Of a stretch of 64,000 nt of DNA, positions 1 through 12,200 are shown piece after piece (within the stretch, counting starts at the first letter, position 1; each line of letters begins with the position of its first letter). Position numbers and translations under genes: made by a program. The notes under the pieces were generated by a model, which had not been told where the DNA came from, did not search any database, and saw nothing but the letters and a program-made list of their open reading frames with translations. The stretch is from Hofstenia miamia (Eukaryota; Xenacoelomorpha; Acoela): the NCBI GenBank assembly GCA_004352715.1, contig SCFE01000115.1, positions 745,459 to 809,458 on the forward strand, given 5' to 3'.

Positions 1-406
1 AAATCTTGGGGCAATGGTAGGTCTATTGGGGAACATACTTTAATGTGATATTGAAAATTTATATTTAAGCATATTGCTGTGCCAGAGGTTGTTGAAAATA
101 TTAACAGGTTTTTTTGAAAATTTTGAATTTTTGAAAATAATTTAAATTCTCCCCATACCTAGTATTCATGTATTTAGGTTTGATGTGTGTTAAGACATTC
201 CAAACCAATTGAGGCATGCCATGCACAAGGTCAGAGGTCACAGGGCTGAAGGCACCTGTGAGTAGAGACCTTGATAGAACAGCATGCCTTGAAGGGTAAG
301 AGCAAGTGTGGGGAACTTGAGTGAAAAAGAAAGTGGAAACTATCCTCTTTCAGATTAAGCATAATGTTAATAGTTTTTACTAAATGAGTAAATTTAGGCT
401 TTTACT
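1..406. other. Left flank of the tandem duplication, no gene seen
   Basis: No convincing open frame or RNA gene. The stretch shares the near-absence of CpG seen through the following 6 kb, so it probably belongs to the same repeat landscape, but it is not itself present in the second tandem copy. Confidence 0.5.
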
Positions 407-2007
407 TAAACTGCTACCTCATTTCATTTAAAACAGTAAGCATTGTGATCTTAAAATGTCTTTGATCCCAGTTGGGAGAGACCATATAAAAATCTTTGTT
501 TTTCTTAATATATTAGAGCAACAATAGTTAGCCTAAAAGTAAATTACAATGTGTTGCCAAATTTATTATGCAGCCTTTATCATTAAGTTCAAATAACCAT
601 AAAATATTAAATGAATAATTTGTTAAAACAAAGTTAACTAAATGCAATAAACTGCATTCATAAACTAAAGCTGTTGAGCAACACAAACTCAAATGATAAT
701 GAGGTTGTATTCACACACATTCACAACCATAACTCTGTAATGGGGTTCCCACTTTGCTTCTCTTCTGTTGCAATGACCATCTTCATGAAACAATCCTTTG
801 CCACTGAAGAAAGGGATGAAATCTAAATAGATAATTTTGAGTAGAATAGGCAAAGCAAATCTAGAACTTAACCATGATAATCCTAATGTTCACTGTCTCA
901 TTGTCTATATATCAGTTAAACAATGTTCCTTCATCCATTACAATATTGTAGTGTATGATATAACTTGAACTCTGTGCTTTCTCAGCTCATGCTCATTGAG
1001 TGATAATAAAATACTATTGTAGAATCACTGTGTTAAAACTAGAGAGAACAATGCCAGAGGACTTAATGTCAATGCAGAAGGTCACTGAGGTGAATATATA
1101 ATAGAGTAACAGTGATTCTAACAAAACTAACAGGTAAGCAAAAACATTGGTAGTTTATCTTTGTAACTAGTAACTGTTTAGATCTCCAAAAGAAAGAAAC
1201 AAAAATCAAAGATAACCAATTCCATGGCATCATGCTGAAGTGATGTCCAGAGCTAAAGGTTAGGAAATTTGCTTGTGCATTGCTTCCCTATATGTCTCAC
1301 AATTTATTATCAAGCCAAATAAAATGTCTCAGTAGTTGTCTTAGATCTCAGCCAATAGATAAATAGCATGTAATTGATATTATTCATTCTAGCCAACAGG
1401 CATGATTTAATCACAGTGTAATTTATTGGGTGCATGTATGCATGGAATTTGAAAACCAATGTCTTAAAGCCTATACATAACTGTAGTCATAACCTAAATT
1501 GGATCCATGATTTTGGGATGATCATAACAGGTATTTGTTGCCATTAGAATTCAAAGTGGTGTTCCCAAATTGTCACCAATAACCTATCTTATAATCATAG
1601 CAAAAAATACTTATGATATAATGATCAGGGAAAATAACATGTTTTGAGTAAACAATGTCTATTAACTTTAGCACAGATTGATCATATTAATACACTAAGC
1701 AATAATTACCTGCACTTTGTTTACACTTTTAAAATAAAAATTCCCTTGCAAATTAATCAAGTAATAATAACACATGCAATTAAGTGAGGGGAAAATTACT
1801 ATTAGCACAATACTACACTCAAAATAGATGTCATCAATAGAATTATGTCATCAGCTAATAATATAATGAAAATTAATGTAAAAATCAAATGTAAATGACA
1901 AAAATGAAATGATTGAAACCTGGTGTGTCCATGAGTGACTCTACACCCCACTCAATTTAAGTTTGAGGTAACAAGCAGATGATAGGCCTGGCTAATAACT
2001 GTTGAGT

Positions 2008-3463
2008 TTACTCTACCATTTGCACTGCTAGGGCTTCATCCCAACTGACCATTTCTGCAAAATGAGGGTGTTTCATTACCTGCATTAAAGCTTTGTGCTG
2101 GGTGACTACTTTGTTCTTGAGCCTAAATAATTTAATTGTTTTAAGGTGGTGATTAATGGGGCAGTTCTTCCTAAGATGGTTCAGCCTTCTTGTAAAAACA
2201 TAGTAAAAACATTTGTATAGGTGCAAACATTTCAGAGCAATCATTAACATCATGGCTGCAGCAGTGTTGGAAGTATGGGCCTTGCTAGTGTCAATGTCTG
2301 TGTTTGGATAAAAGTGAACAAAAACTTCTCTTAATTATCCCACATGCATAGCATTATCCATGAAGAGTCAGCAGAACTCATCTACTTGACTTTGTGTCAT
2401 TTCCTACAGGTCTGAAGCTTCAGCCCTTAGCATAGTAATGATTTTGATACTTTTTGTGACATTGTAGTACTTTGTGATAGTTTCCACATTATCAATCCAC
2501 ATTAGATTGCTGGCAGTCTGAAATAAGATTAGTACTCAGGAGTTGGCTTGGGTGATGTGCTCCCTTATCTTCTGTAATTGCTCATGGATGGGCTGCCCCT
2601 TTTGAAAGATGTCCTGGTTGATCTGACAGAGCTTTTCAGTGCTTTTGTCATAGGTGCACTCAGGGTTATTTATTCCTTTGACATTGAAAAGTATTTTGGA
2701 CTTTTTTTGAAGATTGTAGCATTGAATCACTTTGACAAAGTTCTTGGTAGATCCCATTTACTCTCAATTATATGTTATATGCATAACAGTGCTTTCTTGT
2801 TGTTGATGAACTTAAACTTGGTGTCTGATGTAGCTCCCCACACATACTCTTTGAATGTTTCAGAAAAAATGTTGAAGTCTGATGGACAAATACCCAGCCA
2901 GTTAGAGATGATCATGGGCAACATTGTACTGAGAATGCTACTTGCCCCACCAGTCATGCATAATACTTTTCCACTTTCTCCATGGTATTTTTGGTTTTGC
3001 AGGGGGACACAAATACCAAAGTGTGATGTATCAGACAATTTTTCACTCTCCAACATACAGGACAGATTGCAATCTCATGAGTGCATTGGCATGCAATTTT
3101 TTTGAGAGTGTTCTTATTGATTGGCACTCTCAAATCATGGTCCTTAGAAAAATTGCTAGTAAGCAGGCAGTGCAACAAGAATAAATGTGGGCACCAAAGG
3201 GCCAGAAAATAATTGTCCTTGTAGTTCTTCATATCTTGCATTTGATATGAGAGGCTGATGTTGGTAAGCAAGCACTCTACAGATGTGTGGTAGTGATTGC
3301 AGGGACTTCTGATATCAATGATGTGCCACTCATTGTCTGGATCTTTAATCATTTTGATGTTGGACCAAACCTCTGCAATTTCATCCAGAATGGTACTGCT
3401 TTGTGAAAACAAGAAGATAACCCTAAGATCAGTAGGCATCAATGGATCAATTGTATCCAGCAT
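2008..3463 (-). pseudogene. Decayed coding sequence downstream of the gypsy relic, unrecognised
   Basis: Three minus-strand open stretches of 73 to 169 residues (2008-2253, 2536-2757, 2954-3463) are separated by stops and frame changes. The longest contains cysteine/histidine-rich text near its C-terminal third (CQCTHEIAICPVC), which could be a zinc-binding knuckle. A second copy of the first two is present at 6104-6328 and 6612-6772. They follow the reverse transcriptase relic in the same orientation and could be the remainder of its polyprotein or an unrelated element. I do not recognise a function. Confidence 0.35.
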
Positions 3464-3961
3464 CTGTGCCTACAATGTAGTGTTGAGGAGTAGTCTTTGG
3501 TTGGCACAAGGTGATGGGTCATTATCCTTTTACACAACAGTAGATCTGTGTAAATGAGGTGTGCTATCAAAATTTTTGGAGCATGATACATACTGAGTGC
3601 TCAGTAGTCATGTTGGTGTAAAATTATCAGGTTTTCAATCCAAAAGTGTAAGTTTTTGACATCCTCAGGTATTTCATCTTTGTAGTAGGCTCTGATCACA
3701 ATTACTAATCTAATTTTTTTTACTTTCACAATATGGTACACAACTTCTAATTTTTCCATGATCTGCCTGTCTGGACCTCCCCAAATTCAAAAAATAGATT
3801 ATCAACAGGTTGGGGAAGTTGATGTTCATGTTTTCAAATTTACTGATGCCCTCCAGTTAGTCATGAACAAACTTAGATTGGATAATGTAAAATCCTCATT
3901 GAACATAATATGGACCATGCTCCTCCAATAGTGTCTTTCCTTTCCTTCCAGCATTTTTTAA

Positions 3962-4500
3962 TCATAACAAATGATTGCTGGCATCACAATCAATCACAAA
4001 GTGCTTCTCATAGTCAGGAGTATTTAAACTAGGAATCCTTTTCAATTTTTGTTTAATGCAATAAAGCTCATCTTGCTCCTGCCATGTCCATTGGAACTCA
4101 GCATTCTTCTTCAAGAGTTGGGATATACACTTTGTTTTATTAGCTAATTCAGGGATAAACATCCTGTAATAGTTCAGGAAACCCATCAACTGCTGTATTT
4201 CTTACCTCATTTTCAGTGTTTTGGTTTTATCTAGAAATCCTTCATATCATTCTTTATCAATATTTTGCTGTGCTGGATAATACATCCAAGGAAGACTACT
4301 TGTGACTGCACCAGGAAGCATTTTTTGCCATTTACCTTCAGCCCAGCACTATTCAACAATTCTAGGATTCAGTGGAGTTTCTCTAGATGTTCTTTAAAGG
4401 TATGACTCACTATGAGAATATCATCAATGTGCACTGAGATCCCATGTTCCATCACATTAGCTCCATCTTTTAGTATCTTGGTTACATAAACTGCTACCTC
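3962..4500 (-). pseudogene. Ty3/gypsy-type reverse transcriptase relic
   Basis: Read on the minus strand this gives the C-terminal palm, thumb and connection of a gypsy-type polymerase. In order there are a HIDDIL form of the YxDD box, a GLKVNGKKC stretch, FLGCII, then GFLNYYRMFIP and the start of the RNase H-like part (SLNTPDYEKHFVIDCDAS, about 3962-4189). Several in-frame stops interrupt it, so it is dead. It lies at the right end of tandem unit 1 and is cut at the unit boundary near 4487. Frames further along the minus strand (2954-3463, 2536-2757, 2008-2253) may be the rest of the same element, but I cannot match them to integrase or any other named domain. Family assignment is from motifs only. 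Confidence 0.7.
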
Positions 4501-6772
4501 AATTCAGTTAAAACAGTAAGCATTCATTTATTTAGTTGAAATTTGTGATCTTAAAATGTCTTTGATCCCAGTTGGGAGAGACCATATAAAAATCTTTGTT
4601 TTTCTTAATATATTAGAGCAACAATAGTTAGCCTAAAAGTAAATTACAATGTGTTGCCAAATTTATTATGCAGCCTTTATCATTAAGTTCAAATAACCAT
4701 AAAATATTAAATGAATAATTTGTTAAAACAAAGTTAACTAAATGCAATAAACTACATTCATAAACTAAAGCTGTCAAGCAACACAAACTCAAATGATAAT
4801 GAGGTTGTATTCACACACATTCACAACCATAACTCTGTAATGGGGTTCCCACTTTGCTTCGCTTCTGTTGCAATGACCATCTTCATGAAACAATCCTTTG
4901 CCACTGAAGAAAGGGATGAAATCTAAATAGATAATTTTGAGTAGAATAGGCAAAGCAAATCTAGAACTTAACCATGATAATCCTAATGTTCACTGTCCCA
5001 TTGTCTATATATCAGTTAAACAATGTTCCTTCATCCATTACAATATTGTAGTGTATGATATAACTTGAACTCTGTGCTTTCTCAGCTCATGCTCATTGAG
5101 TGATAATAAAATACTATTGTAGAATCACTGTGTTAAAACTAGAGAGAACAATGCCAGAGGACTTAATGTCAATGCAGAAGGTCACTGAGGTGAATATATA
5201 ATAGAGTAACAGTGATTCTAACAAAACTAACAGGTAAGCAAAAACATTGGTAGTTTATCTTTGTAACTACTAACTGTTTAGATCTCCAAAAAAACAAAAA
5301 TTCAAGGTAACCAATTCCACAACATCATGCTGAAGCAATGTCCAGAGCTAAAGGTTAGGAAATTTGCTTGTGCATTGCTTCCCTATATGTCTCACAATTT
5401 ATTATCAAGCCAAATAAAATGTCTCAGTAGTTGTCTTAGATCTCAGCCAATAGATAAATAGCATGTAATTGCCATGCATTTGTGCTAGCCAACAGGCATG
5501 ATTTAATCACAGCATAATTTATTGGGTGCATGTATGCATGGAATTTGAAAACCAATGTCTTAAAGCCTATACATAACTTTAGTCATAACCTAAATTGGAT
5601 CCATGATTTGTGGATGATCATAAAAGCTATTTGTCACCATTAGAATTCAAAGTAGTGTTCCCGAATTGTTGCTGATAACCTAGCTTTTATCATAGCAAAA
5701 AATATTTATGATATAATGATCAGGGAAAATAACACATTTTCAGTGAAACAATGTCTATTAACTTCAGCACAGGGTGATCATATTTATACACTAAGCAATA
5801 TTTACCTGCACTTTGTTTACACTTTTAAAATAAAAATTCCCTTGCAAATTAATCAAGTAATAATAACACATGCAATTAAGTGAGGGGAAAATTACTATTA
5901 GCACAATACTACACTCAAAATAGATGTCATCAATAGAATTATGTCATCAGCTAATAATATAATGAAAATTAATGTAGAAATCAAATGTAAATGAAAAAAA
6001 TGAAATGATTTAAACCTGGTGTGTCCATGAGTGACTCTACACCCCACTCAATTTAAGTTTGAGGTAACAAGCAGATGATAGGCCTGGCTAATAACTGTTG
6101 AGTTTACTCTACCATTTGCACTGCTAGGGCTTCATCCCAACTGACCATTTCTGCAAAATGAGGGTGTTTCATTACCTGCATTACTTTGTTCTTGAGCCTA
6201 AATAATTTAATTGTTTTAATGTGGTGATTAATGGGGCAGTTCTTCTTAAGATGGTTCAGCCTTCTTGTAAAAACATAGTAAAACCATTTGTATAGGTGCA
6301 AACATTTCAGAGAAATCATTAACATCATGGCTGCAGCAGTGTTGGAAGTATGGGCCTTGCTAGTGTCAATGTCTGTGTTTGGATAAAAGTGAACAAAAAC
6401 TTCTCTTAATTATCCCACATGCATAGCATTATCCATGAAGGGTGAGCAGAACTCATCTACTTGACTTTGTGTCATTTCCTACAGGTCTGAAGCTTCAGCC
6501 CTTAGCATAGTAATGATTTTGATCCTTTTTGTGACATTGTAGTACTTTGTGATAGTTTCCACATTATCAATTGCTGGCAGTCTGAAATAAGATTAGTACT
6601 CAGGAGTTGGCTTAGGTGATGTGCTCCCTTATCTTCTGTAATTGCTCATGGATGGGCTGCCCCTTTTGAAAGATGTCCTGGTTGATCTGACAGAGCTTTT
6701 CAGTGCTTTTTTCATAGGTGCACTCAGGGTTATTTATTCCTTTGACATTGAAAAGTATTTTGGACTTTTTTT

Positions 6773-7656
6773 NNNNNNNNNNNNNNNNNNNNNNNNNNNN
6801 NNNNNNNNNNNNNNNNNNNNNNNNNNNNNNNNNNNNNNNNNNNNNNNNNNNNNNNNNNNNNNNNNNNNNNNNNNNNNNNNNNNNNNNNNNNNNNNNNNNN
6901 NNNNNNNNNNNNNNNNNNNNNNNNNNNNNNNNNNNNNNNNNNNNNNNNNNNNNNNNNNNNNNNNNNNNNNNNNNNNNNNNNNNNNNNNNNNNNNNNNNNN
7001 NNNNNNNNNNNNNNNNNNNNNNNNNNNNNNNNNNNNNNNNNNNNNNNNNNNNNNNNNNNNNNNNNNNNNNNNNNNNNNNNNNNNNNNNNNNNNNNNNNNN
7101 NNNNNNNNNNNNNNNNNNNNNNNNNNNNNNNNNNNNNNNNNNNNNNNNNNNNNNNNNNNNNNNNNNNNNNNNNNNNNNNNNNNNNNNNNNNNNNNNNNNN
7201 NNNNNNNNNNNNNNNNNNNNNNNNNNNNNNNNNNNNNNNNNNNNNNNNNNNNNNNNNNNNNNNNNNNNNNNNNNNNNNNNNNNNNNNNNNNNNNNNNNNN
7301 NNNNNNNNNNNNNNNNNNNNNNNNNNNNNNNNNNNNNNNNNNNNNNNNNNNNNNNNNNNNNNNNNNNNNNNNNNNNNNNNNNNNNNNNNNNNNNNNNNNN
7401 NNNNNNNNNNNNNNNNNNNNNNNNNNNNNNNNNNNNNNNNNNNNNNNNNNNNNNNNNNNNNNNNNNNNNNNNNNNNNNNNNNNNNNNNNNNNNNNNNNNN
7501 NNNNNNNNNNNNNNNNNNNNNNNNNNNNNNNNNNNNNNNNNNNNNNNNNNNNNNNNNNNNNNNNNNNNNNNNNNNNNNNNNNNNNNNNNNNNNNNNNNNN
7601 NNNNNNNNNNNNNNNNNNNNNNNNNNNNNNNNNNNNNNNNNNNNNNNNNNNNNNNN
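6773..7656. other. Assembly gap (884 N)
   Basis: Run of N interrupting the second tandem unit. Long open frames that cross it are artefacts. Confidence 0.99.
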
Positions 7657-8388
7657 GCCAAAAGCCATATATTTCCATTCAAAAAGCCAATAAGGCAAGA
7701 TGAAGGCAGTTTTCAGGATATCTGACAGTCACATAGGCACCTGCCAATATGCTTTGCACAAGTTGAGTCATAAGAAAAATCAGTACTAGCAGCAGTAAAT
7801 GTAAATATCTGCTATAATTATAAGCATTGACTATTTACATATTATATATGTATATTTTACCCCCGACACTGTTTAGATCTAACCTGATGATTAAAGAATT
7901 GCGTTAGCAAGCCTTGTGCTGTGTAATTTTATAATTCATAGCTAATATATAAACACTAATTTGTTTTGTGTAAAATTTACTTTGGACTAATTTCAGGTAG
8001 CTTATCTATGTTTAAAAAGTATTTTACTGATTCATAGTGTAAGACAACACAGCCATTTCTAATATGGAAATTACAGGTTTAAATCCTGTAGGATCTGCTT
8101 TTTGAAATGCTCCTTTATTTTTGTAAACAACAATTTGAAATAATATACCTGCAGGTGTACCAGTATAAAATAAAAATCAGAAACATTAGTGATTTTTGTT
8201 TAACACCTGGATGATATAAATTTCTGTATTGTATTTGTAAATAGCAAACCAATGTGATGCATTATTACGATTTTTCCAGATTCCTGGTCCCCCTTGAGTA
8301 ATATACTCAAGTATTAACTGCTTTTAATGCAGGGGTGTCATGAGATAGCTGACTCCCACTCATTTTTGCCAGGCTAATTCTACATTCT
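7657..8388. other. Island between two gaps, no gene seen
   Basis: 732 bp of AT-rich sequence without a supported gene. It does not match the part of the tandem unit expected here. CpG is sparse (three seen). A hairpin around 8067-8090 resembles a tRNA T-arm but no tRNA can be completed. Confidence 0.5.
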
Positions 8389-9388
8389 NNNNNNNNNNNN
8401 NNNNNNNNNNNNNNNNNNNNNNNNNNNNNNNNNNNNNNNNNNNNNNNNNNNNNNNNNNNNNNNNNNNNNNNNNNNNNNNNNNNNNNNNNNNNNNNNNNNN
8501 NNNNNNNNNNNNNNNNNNNNNNNNNNNNNNNNNNNNNNNNNNNNNNNNNNNNNNNNNNNNNNNNNNNNNNNNNNNNNNNNNNNNNNNNNNNNNNNNNNNN
8601 NNNNNNNNNNNNNNNNNNNNNNNNNNNNNNNNNNNNNNNNNNNNNNNNNNNNNNNNNNNNNNNNNNNNNNNNNNNNNNNNNNNNNNNNNNNNNNNNNNNN
8701 NNNNNNNNNNNNNNNNNNNNNNNNNNNNNNNNNNNNNNNNNNNNNNNNNNNNNNNNNNNNNNNNNNNNNNNNNNNNNNNNNNNNNNNNNNNNNNNNNNNN
8801 NNNNNNNNNNNNNNNNNNNNNNNNNNNNNNNNNNNNNNNNNNNNNNNNNNNNNNNNNNNNNNNNNNNNNNNNNNNNNNNNNNNNNNNNNNNNNNNNNNNN
8901 NNNNNNNNNNNNNNNNNNNNNNNNNNNNNNNNNNNNNNNNNNNNNNNNNNNNNNNNNNNNNNNNNNNNNNNNNNNNNNNNNNNNNNNNNNNNNNNNNNNN
9001 NNNNNNNNNNNNNNNNNNNNNNNNNNNNNNNNNNNNNNNNNNNNNNNNNNNNNNNNNNNNNNNNNNNNNNNNNNNNNNNNNNNNNNNNNNNNNNNNNNNN
9101 NNNNNNNNNNNNNNNNNNNNNNNNNNNNNNNNNNNNNNNNNNNNNNNNNNNNNNNNNNNNNNNNNNNNNNNNNNNNNNNNNNNNNNNNNNNNNNNNNNNN
9201 NNNNNNNNNNNNNNNNNNNNNNNNNNNNNNNNNNNNNNNNNNNNNNNNNNNNNNNNNNNNNNNNNNNNNNNNNNNNNNNNNNNNNNNNNNNNNNNNNNNN
9301 NNNNNNNNNNNNNNNNNNNNNNNNNNNNNNNNNNNNNNNNNNNNNNNNNNNNNNNNNNNNNNNNNNNNNNNNNNNNNNNNNNNNNNNN
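8389..9388. other. Assembly gap (1000 N)
   Basis: Exactly 1000 N, a length commonly used for gaps of unknown size. Confidence 0.99.
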
Positions 9389-9828
9389 GTAATTGTTATG
9401 CCCAAATCCTTTTGGCTACGTCTCTAATTGTCATGGTTACTAAACAAATATTCCTAGCAGTTAAAAGTATATATGATGCATTTTTATACCATGCTCATTT
9501 TCAATTAATTAATTTCATTTTGGAATTATAAGTACTAAAGGTTTACAATGAAAAGTTCAACCAACGTCTTTAATGAAAATTTAATGTGCAGTTAATAGCG
9601 GACCTCTTAATCCTATCAGGCCCAGGATTTTGATGTTCTTAGTGCTCCACTTCTACAAATTGATTGAGCTCTTAACAGAGTTGCGTTATTTTGTTTTAGT
9701 TAGGTTTTTGAAATAGAAATTCCAGAATTTTTTGTTGTCATGTGATCACGTCACGAAATCTGTCAACAATTTGGGAACTTTGCAAAAATGAATGCTTAAC
9801 ATAATTTGCGGCTAAAAAAGTTACCTTT
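9389..9828. other. Downstream flank of the L1-like LINE, no gene seen
   Basis: AT-rich. On the minus strand this follows the abrupt end of the LINE ORF2. A segment near 9695-9730 (minus: ggaatttctatttc...cctaactaaaac) resembles the sequence at the ORF2 break near 9840-9860, which may reflect a small rearrangement at the element's end. Confidence 0.4.
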
Positions 9829-12200
9829 TTATATTTTAGTTATGATTTTGAAAAATTCCAATAAGGCCGACTCGGCTACCATTTTCTTCATAGTCAATGG
9901 CATGCCCGGATTCTCATTTATGAAAGCAGCATATTTGAATAAATTTTTCTTTGTACAATCAATGTGATGTGACACATCAGAAATCGTTCGTCCTGTATCG
10001 CTGAAAATGACGCCAAGGTATGTATAGGATGATGAGTAGGTGATGTTATTGCCTTGATCTGCTGGAATCGATGCTTTGTCATGGACCTGTGATGCATTTA
10101 TCACCATGAGTTTTGTTTTATCATAATTGATGGACATCCCATATTCTTCACAGTATTCAACAACTTTCAATTTTTTTAGCAACGCCTGCTGTGAACGAGC
10201 AAGAAGAACCGTATCATCCATCATTAGAAGAGAATGACATGAGAGTGAGTCTTCGAGAATACATAGAGAACGAAGACGACGAATTAGAACATCTACATAA
10301 ATCGCAAAAAGGATGCACTGTGTGGGGGACCCTTGTTTCACACCTTGTGTGGCATCGACGCTCGTTGTTCCTAAGATGAACTTCGTAAATCGGTAAATTC
10401 GGAAAAGAGCCAATAACATTCTTGGTCCACATCCAATGGATCGCAATAGATTGAATAGTTTTGTCCGATGAACTTTATCGTAGGCCTTGGAGAAATCTAT
10501 ATACAAAAGAAATAAAGGCTTTTTTGATTTCCTTGCATGGTCTATGAGTAGGCGAAGTGTGCAGATTTGCTCGAGACATCCTTTCTGTTTCTGAGCGCCT
10601 GTTTGCTCCGAACACACGTTATACCACATTGCCAATCGTCTCGTAAGAATAGTTTCATATACTTTATTTAACGCACCTGACACATTTATACCGCGGTAGT
10701 TATTGCAATCAAGCGGATTACCTTTCTTAAATAACATTGTCATCCTAGACGACTCCCATGATTCTGGAAAGATATCTGAGATGAATATAATGTTAAATAG
10801 GTTTAGCAGAAAATACATCCACGACATAGGGAGGAAACGTAATAAACCTGGGTACAGACCATCTTCACCGGCAGCTTTGTCTTTTAACGATTCAGTAACT
10901 TCATTTACTTCTCTTATCGTTATATCATCATCTAAAATTGGAATGTATGGCAAGTCATCTGTTGTAGGTTCTAGGAGGTTCTCATGGGAATTGTACAATC
11001 TGGTGCAGTGATCATGGAACTCCATATCCGTAGGACGGTTCTCATATTGATGACTAAGCAATTTCGTAGTACCTTTCCAATTGATAGATTTCCATATTAG
11101 CTTGTGGTCATTTGATTGGAGCAATTGATTCCAACGGCTCATTGCGGTATCCCTGTGACTTCTGCCATTCTGTACCATCGCATGTGACTCCTTTGAAGCT
11201 CTGTTTATACTATCCGACACATTATTCAAAAGCAATTCCGCTTCAATGGATGACGTGATCTGTTGTACACTTGGTGGGATAATCAAACTTAATGCATTCT
11301 GAAGTAAATCAGGGTCGATCAGCCGCGGTCGAGAACATTTCTTGACCTTATAGCAGTGTTCACTATTGCTTGAGTAAAAGCCTAGATAATTACAATGGTT
11401 GAGTATTGATGCTAGTGTTTTTGATGAGATTTTTTTACAGTCTATCTGCAGCATGAGGGGGGCATGGTTAGACGGAAGTGAGAGGTCTTGATGTACTTGA
11501 AAATTTTTAACTTGGTTTAGAAGTGAAGTAGATAATATGCAAACATCAATAGATGATAACCATCTCTCTTTTTGCCTGTATGTCAAGCCTCCTGTGAATT
11601 CCATGAAGTTGTTCACAATTGCAGTATGGGTTTCCGAACATATGTCTATTATCATTTTTCCTCTTTCGTTCACTTTGGTGTCCGGATTTGTTGTGAATTG
11701 GAGGTTAGAGTGTAGCTTAGCGTTAAGATCGGAATATCTTCCATTCAGATCTCCACACAGTATACATTTGCGACAGGACGAAGAACGCTCAGATATGCTG
11801 GACATGAGGCTAGCTTACATTGATTCATGGAAGTACGGGGATTCTTGTGGTGGTATGTAACAGACACCAAACGAAACACCAGGAAAAAGGTCGAACTCAA
11901 TCCACAACTCTTCAAACTCTTGATTGCTTACTTTTAATATGTGTGGTATCAACCAATGTTTGACAGCAATCGCTACACCACCTCTATGTTTGGGTCCAAA
12001 TGAAGAATTATACAAAGTAAAACCAGGGATATGAAAATTTCTAGATTTAGTTTCACACAATAACACTATATCGTTTTCTATTAATATATTTAATACTGAA
12101 GAACACTCGATTTTATTCTTTATACCATTAACGTTCCAAGATAAGATGCTAAGATAATGACGACTATATTTATGTACATGTTCTGGAGCACGTGCGAGAT
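9829..12200 (-). mobile_element. L1/Tx1-like LINE ORF2: endonuclease and reverse transcriptase, broken
   Basis: The frame opens just after ORF1 and begins an apurinic endonuclease with LSILSWNVNGIKNKI (minus, about 12110-12150). It continues through LCETK and GGVAIAVKHW to an in-frame TAA at 11812-11814, then on in the same frame to 9829. In the 658-residue downstream part the endonuclease motifs GDLNGR (18-23), SSIDVCI (84-90) and SNHAPL (112-117) are followed by reverse transcriptase blocks: KAAGEDGLYP (310-319), NNYRGINV (368-375), YIDFSKAYDKV (435-445), GVKQGSPTQCILF (488-500) and MMDDTVLLA (528-536). The catalytic aspartates are present, but the usual YA of YADD is MM. Homology stops after ESALL near 9858, where such proteins normally continue into the thumb and a C-terminal domain. 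One premature stop plus a lost C-terminus means it is probably inactive. Confidence 0.9.

Larger units (their letters stand above)
407..6772. repeat. Tandem duplication, about 4.1 kb unit
   Basis: Sequence starting at 407 (taaactgctacctca) starts again at 4487 and then runs in parallel, with only scattered substitutions and small indels, until the N gap at 6773. The offset is 4080 bp at the left edge, 4096 near 2008/6104 and 4064 near 2578/6642, so indels have accumulated. Unit 1 is 407-4486; unit 2 is 4487 to at least 6772. If the gap length were literal, 7657-8388 should match about 3577-4308 of unit 1, and it does not, so unit 2 is incomplete or the gap is mis-sized. Confidence 0.85.

Noticed and set aside
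8050-8110. tRNA-like arms (acaggtttaaatcctgt)
   Set aside because: The variable region would be one base, the anticodon loop lacks U33, and no acceptor stem partner is found.
6612-9405. Several long open frames across 6612-7725 and 8380-9405
   Set aside because: They consist almost entirely of N translated as X; only the edges are sequence.
9829-12066. Plus-strand frames inside the LINE (for example 10703-11011 and 11537-11860)
   Set aside because: Shadows of the minus-strand ORF2, which has clear domain motifs.
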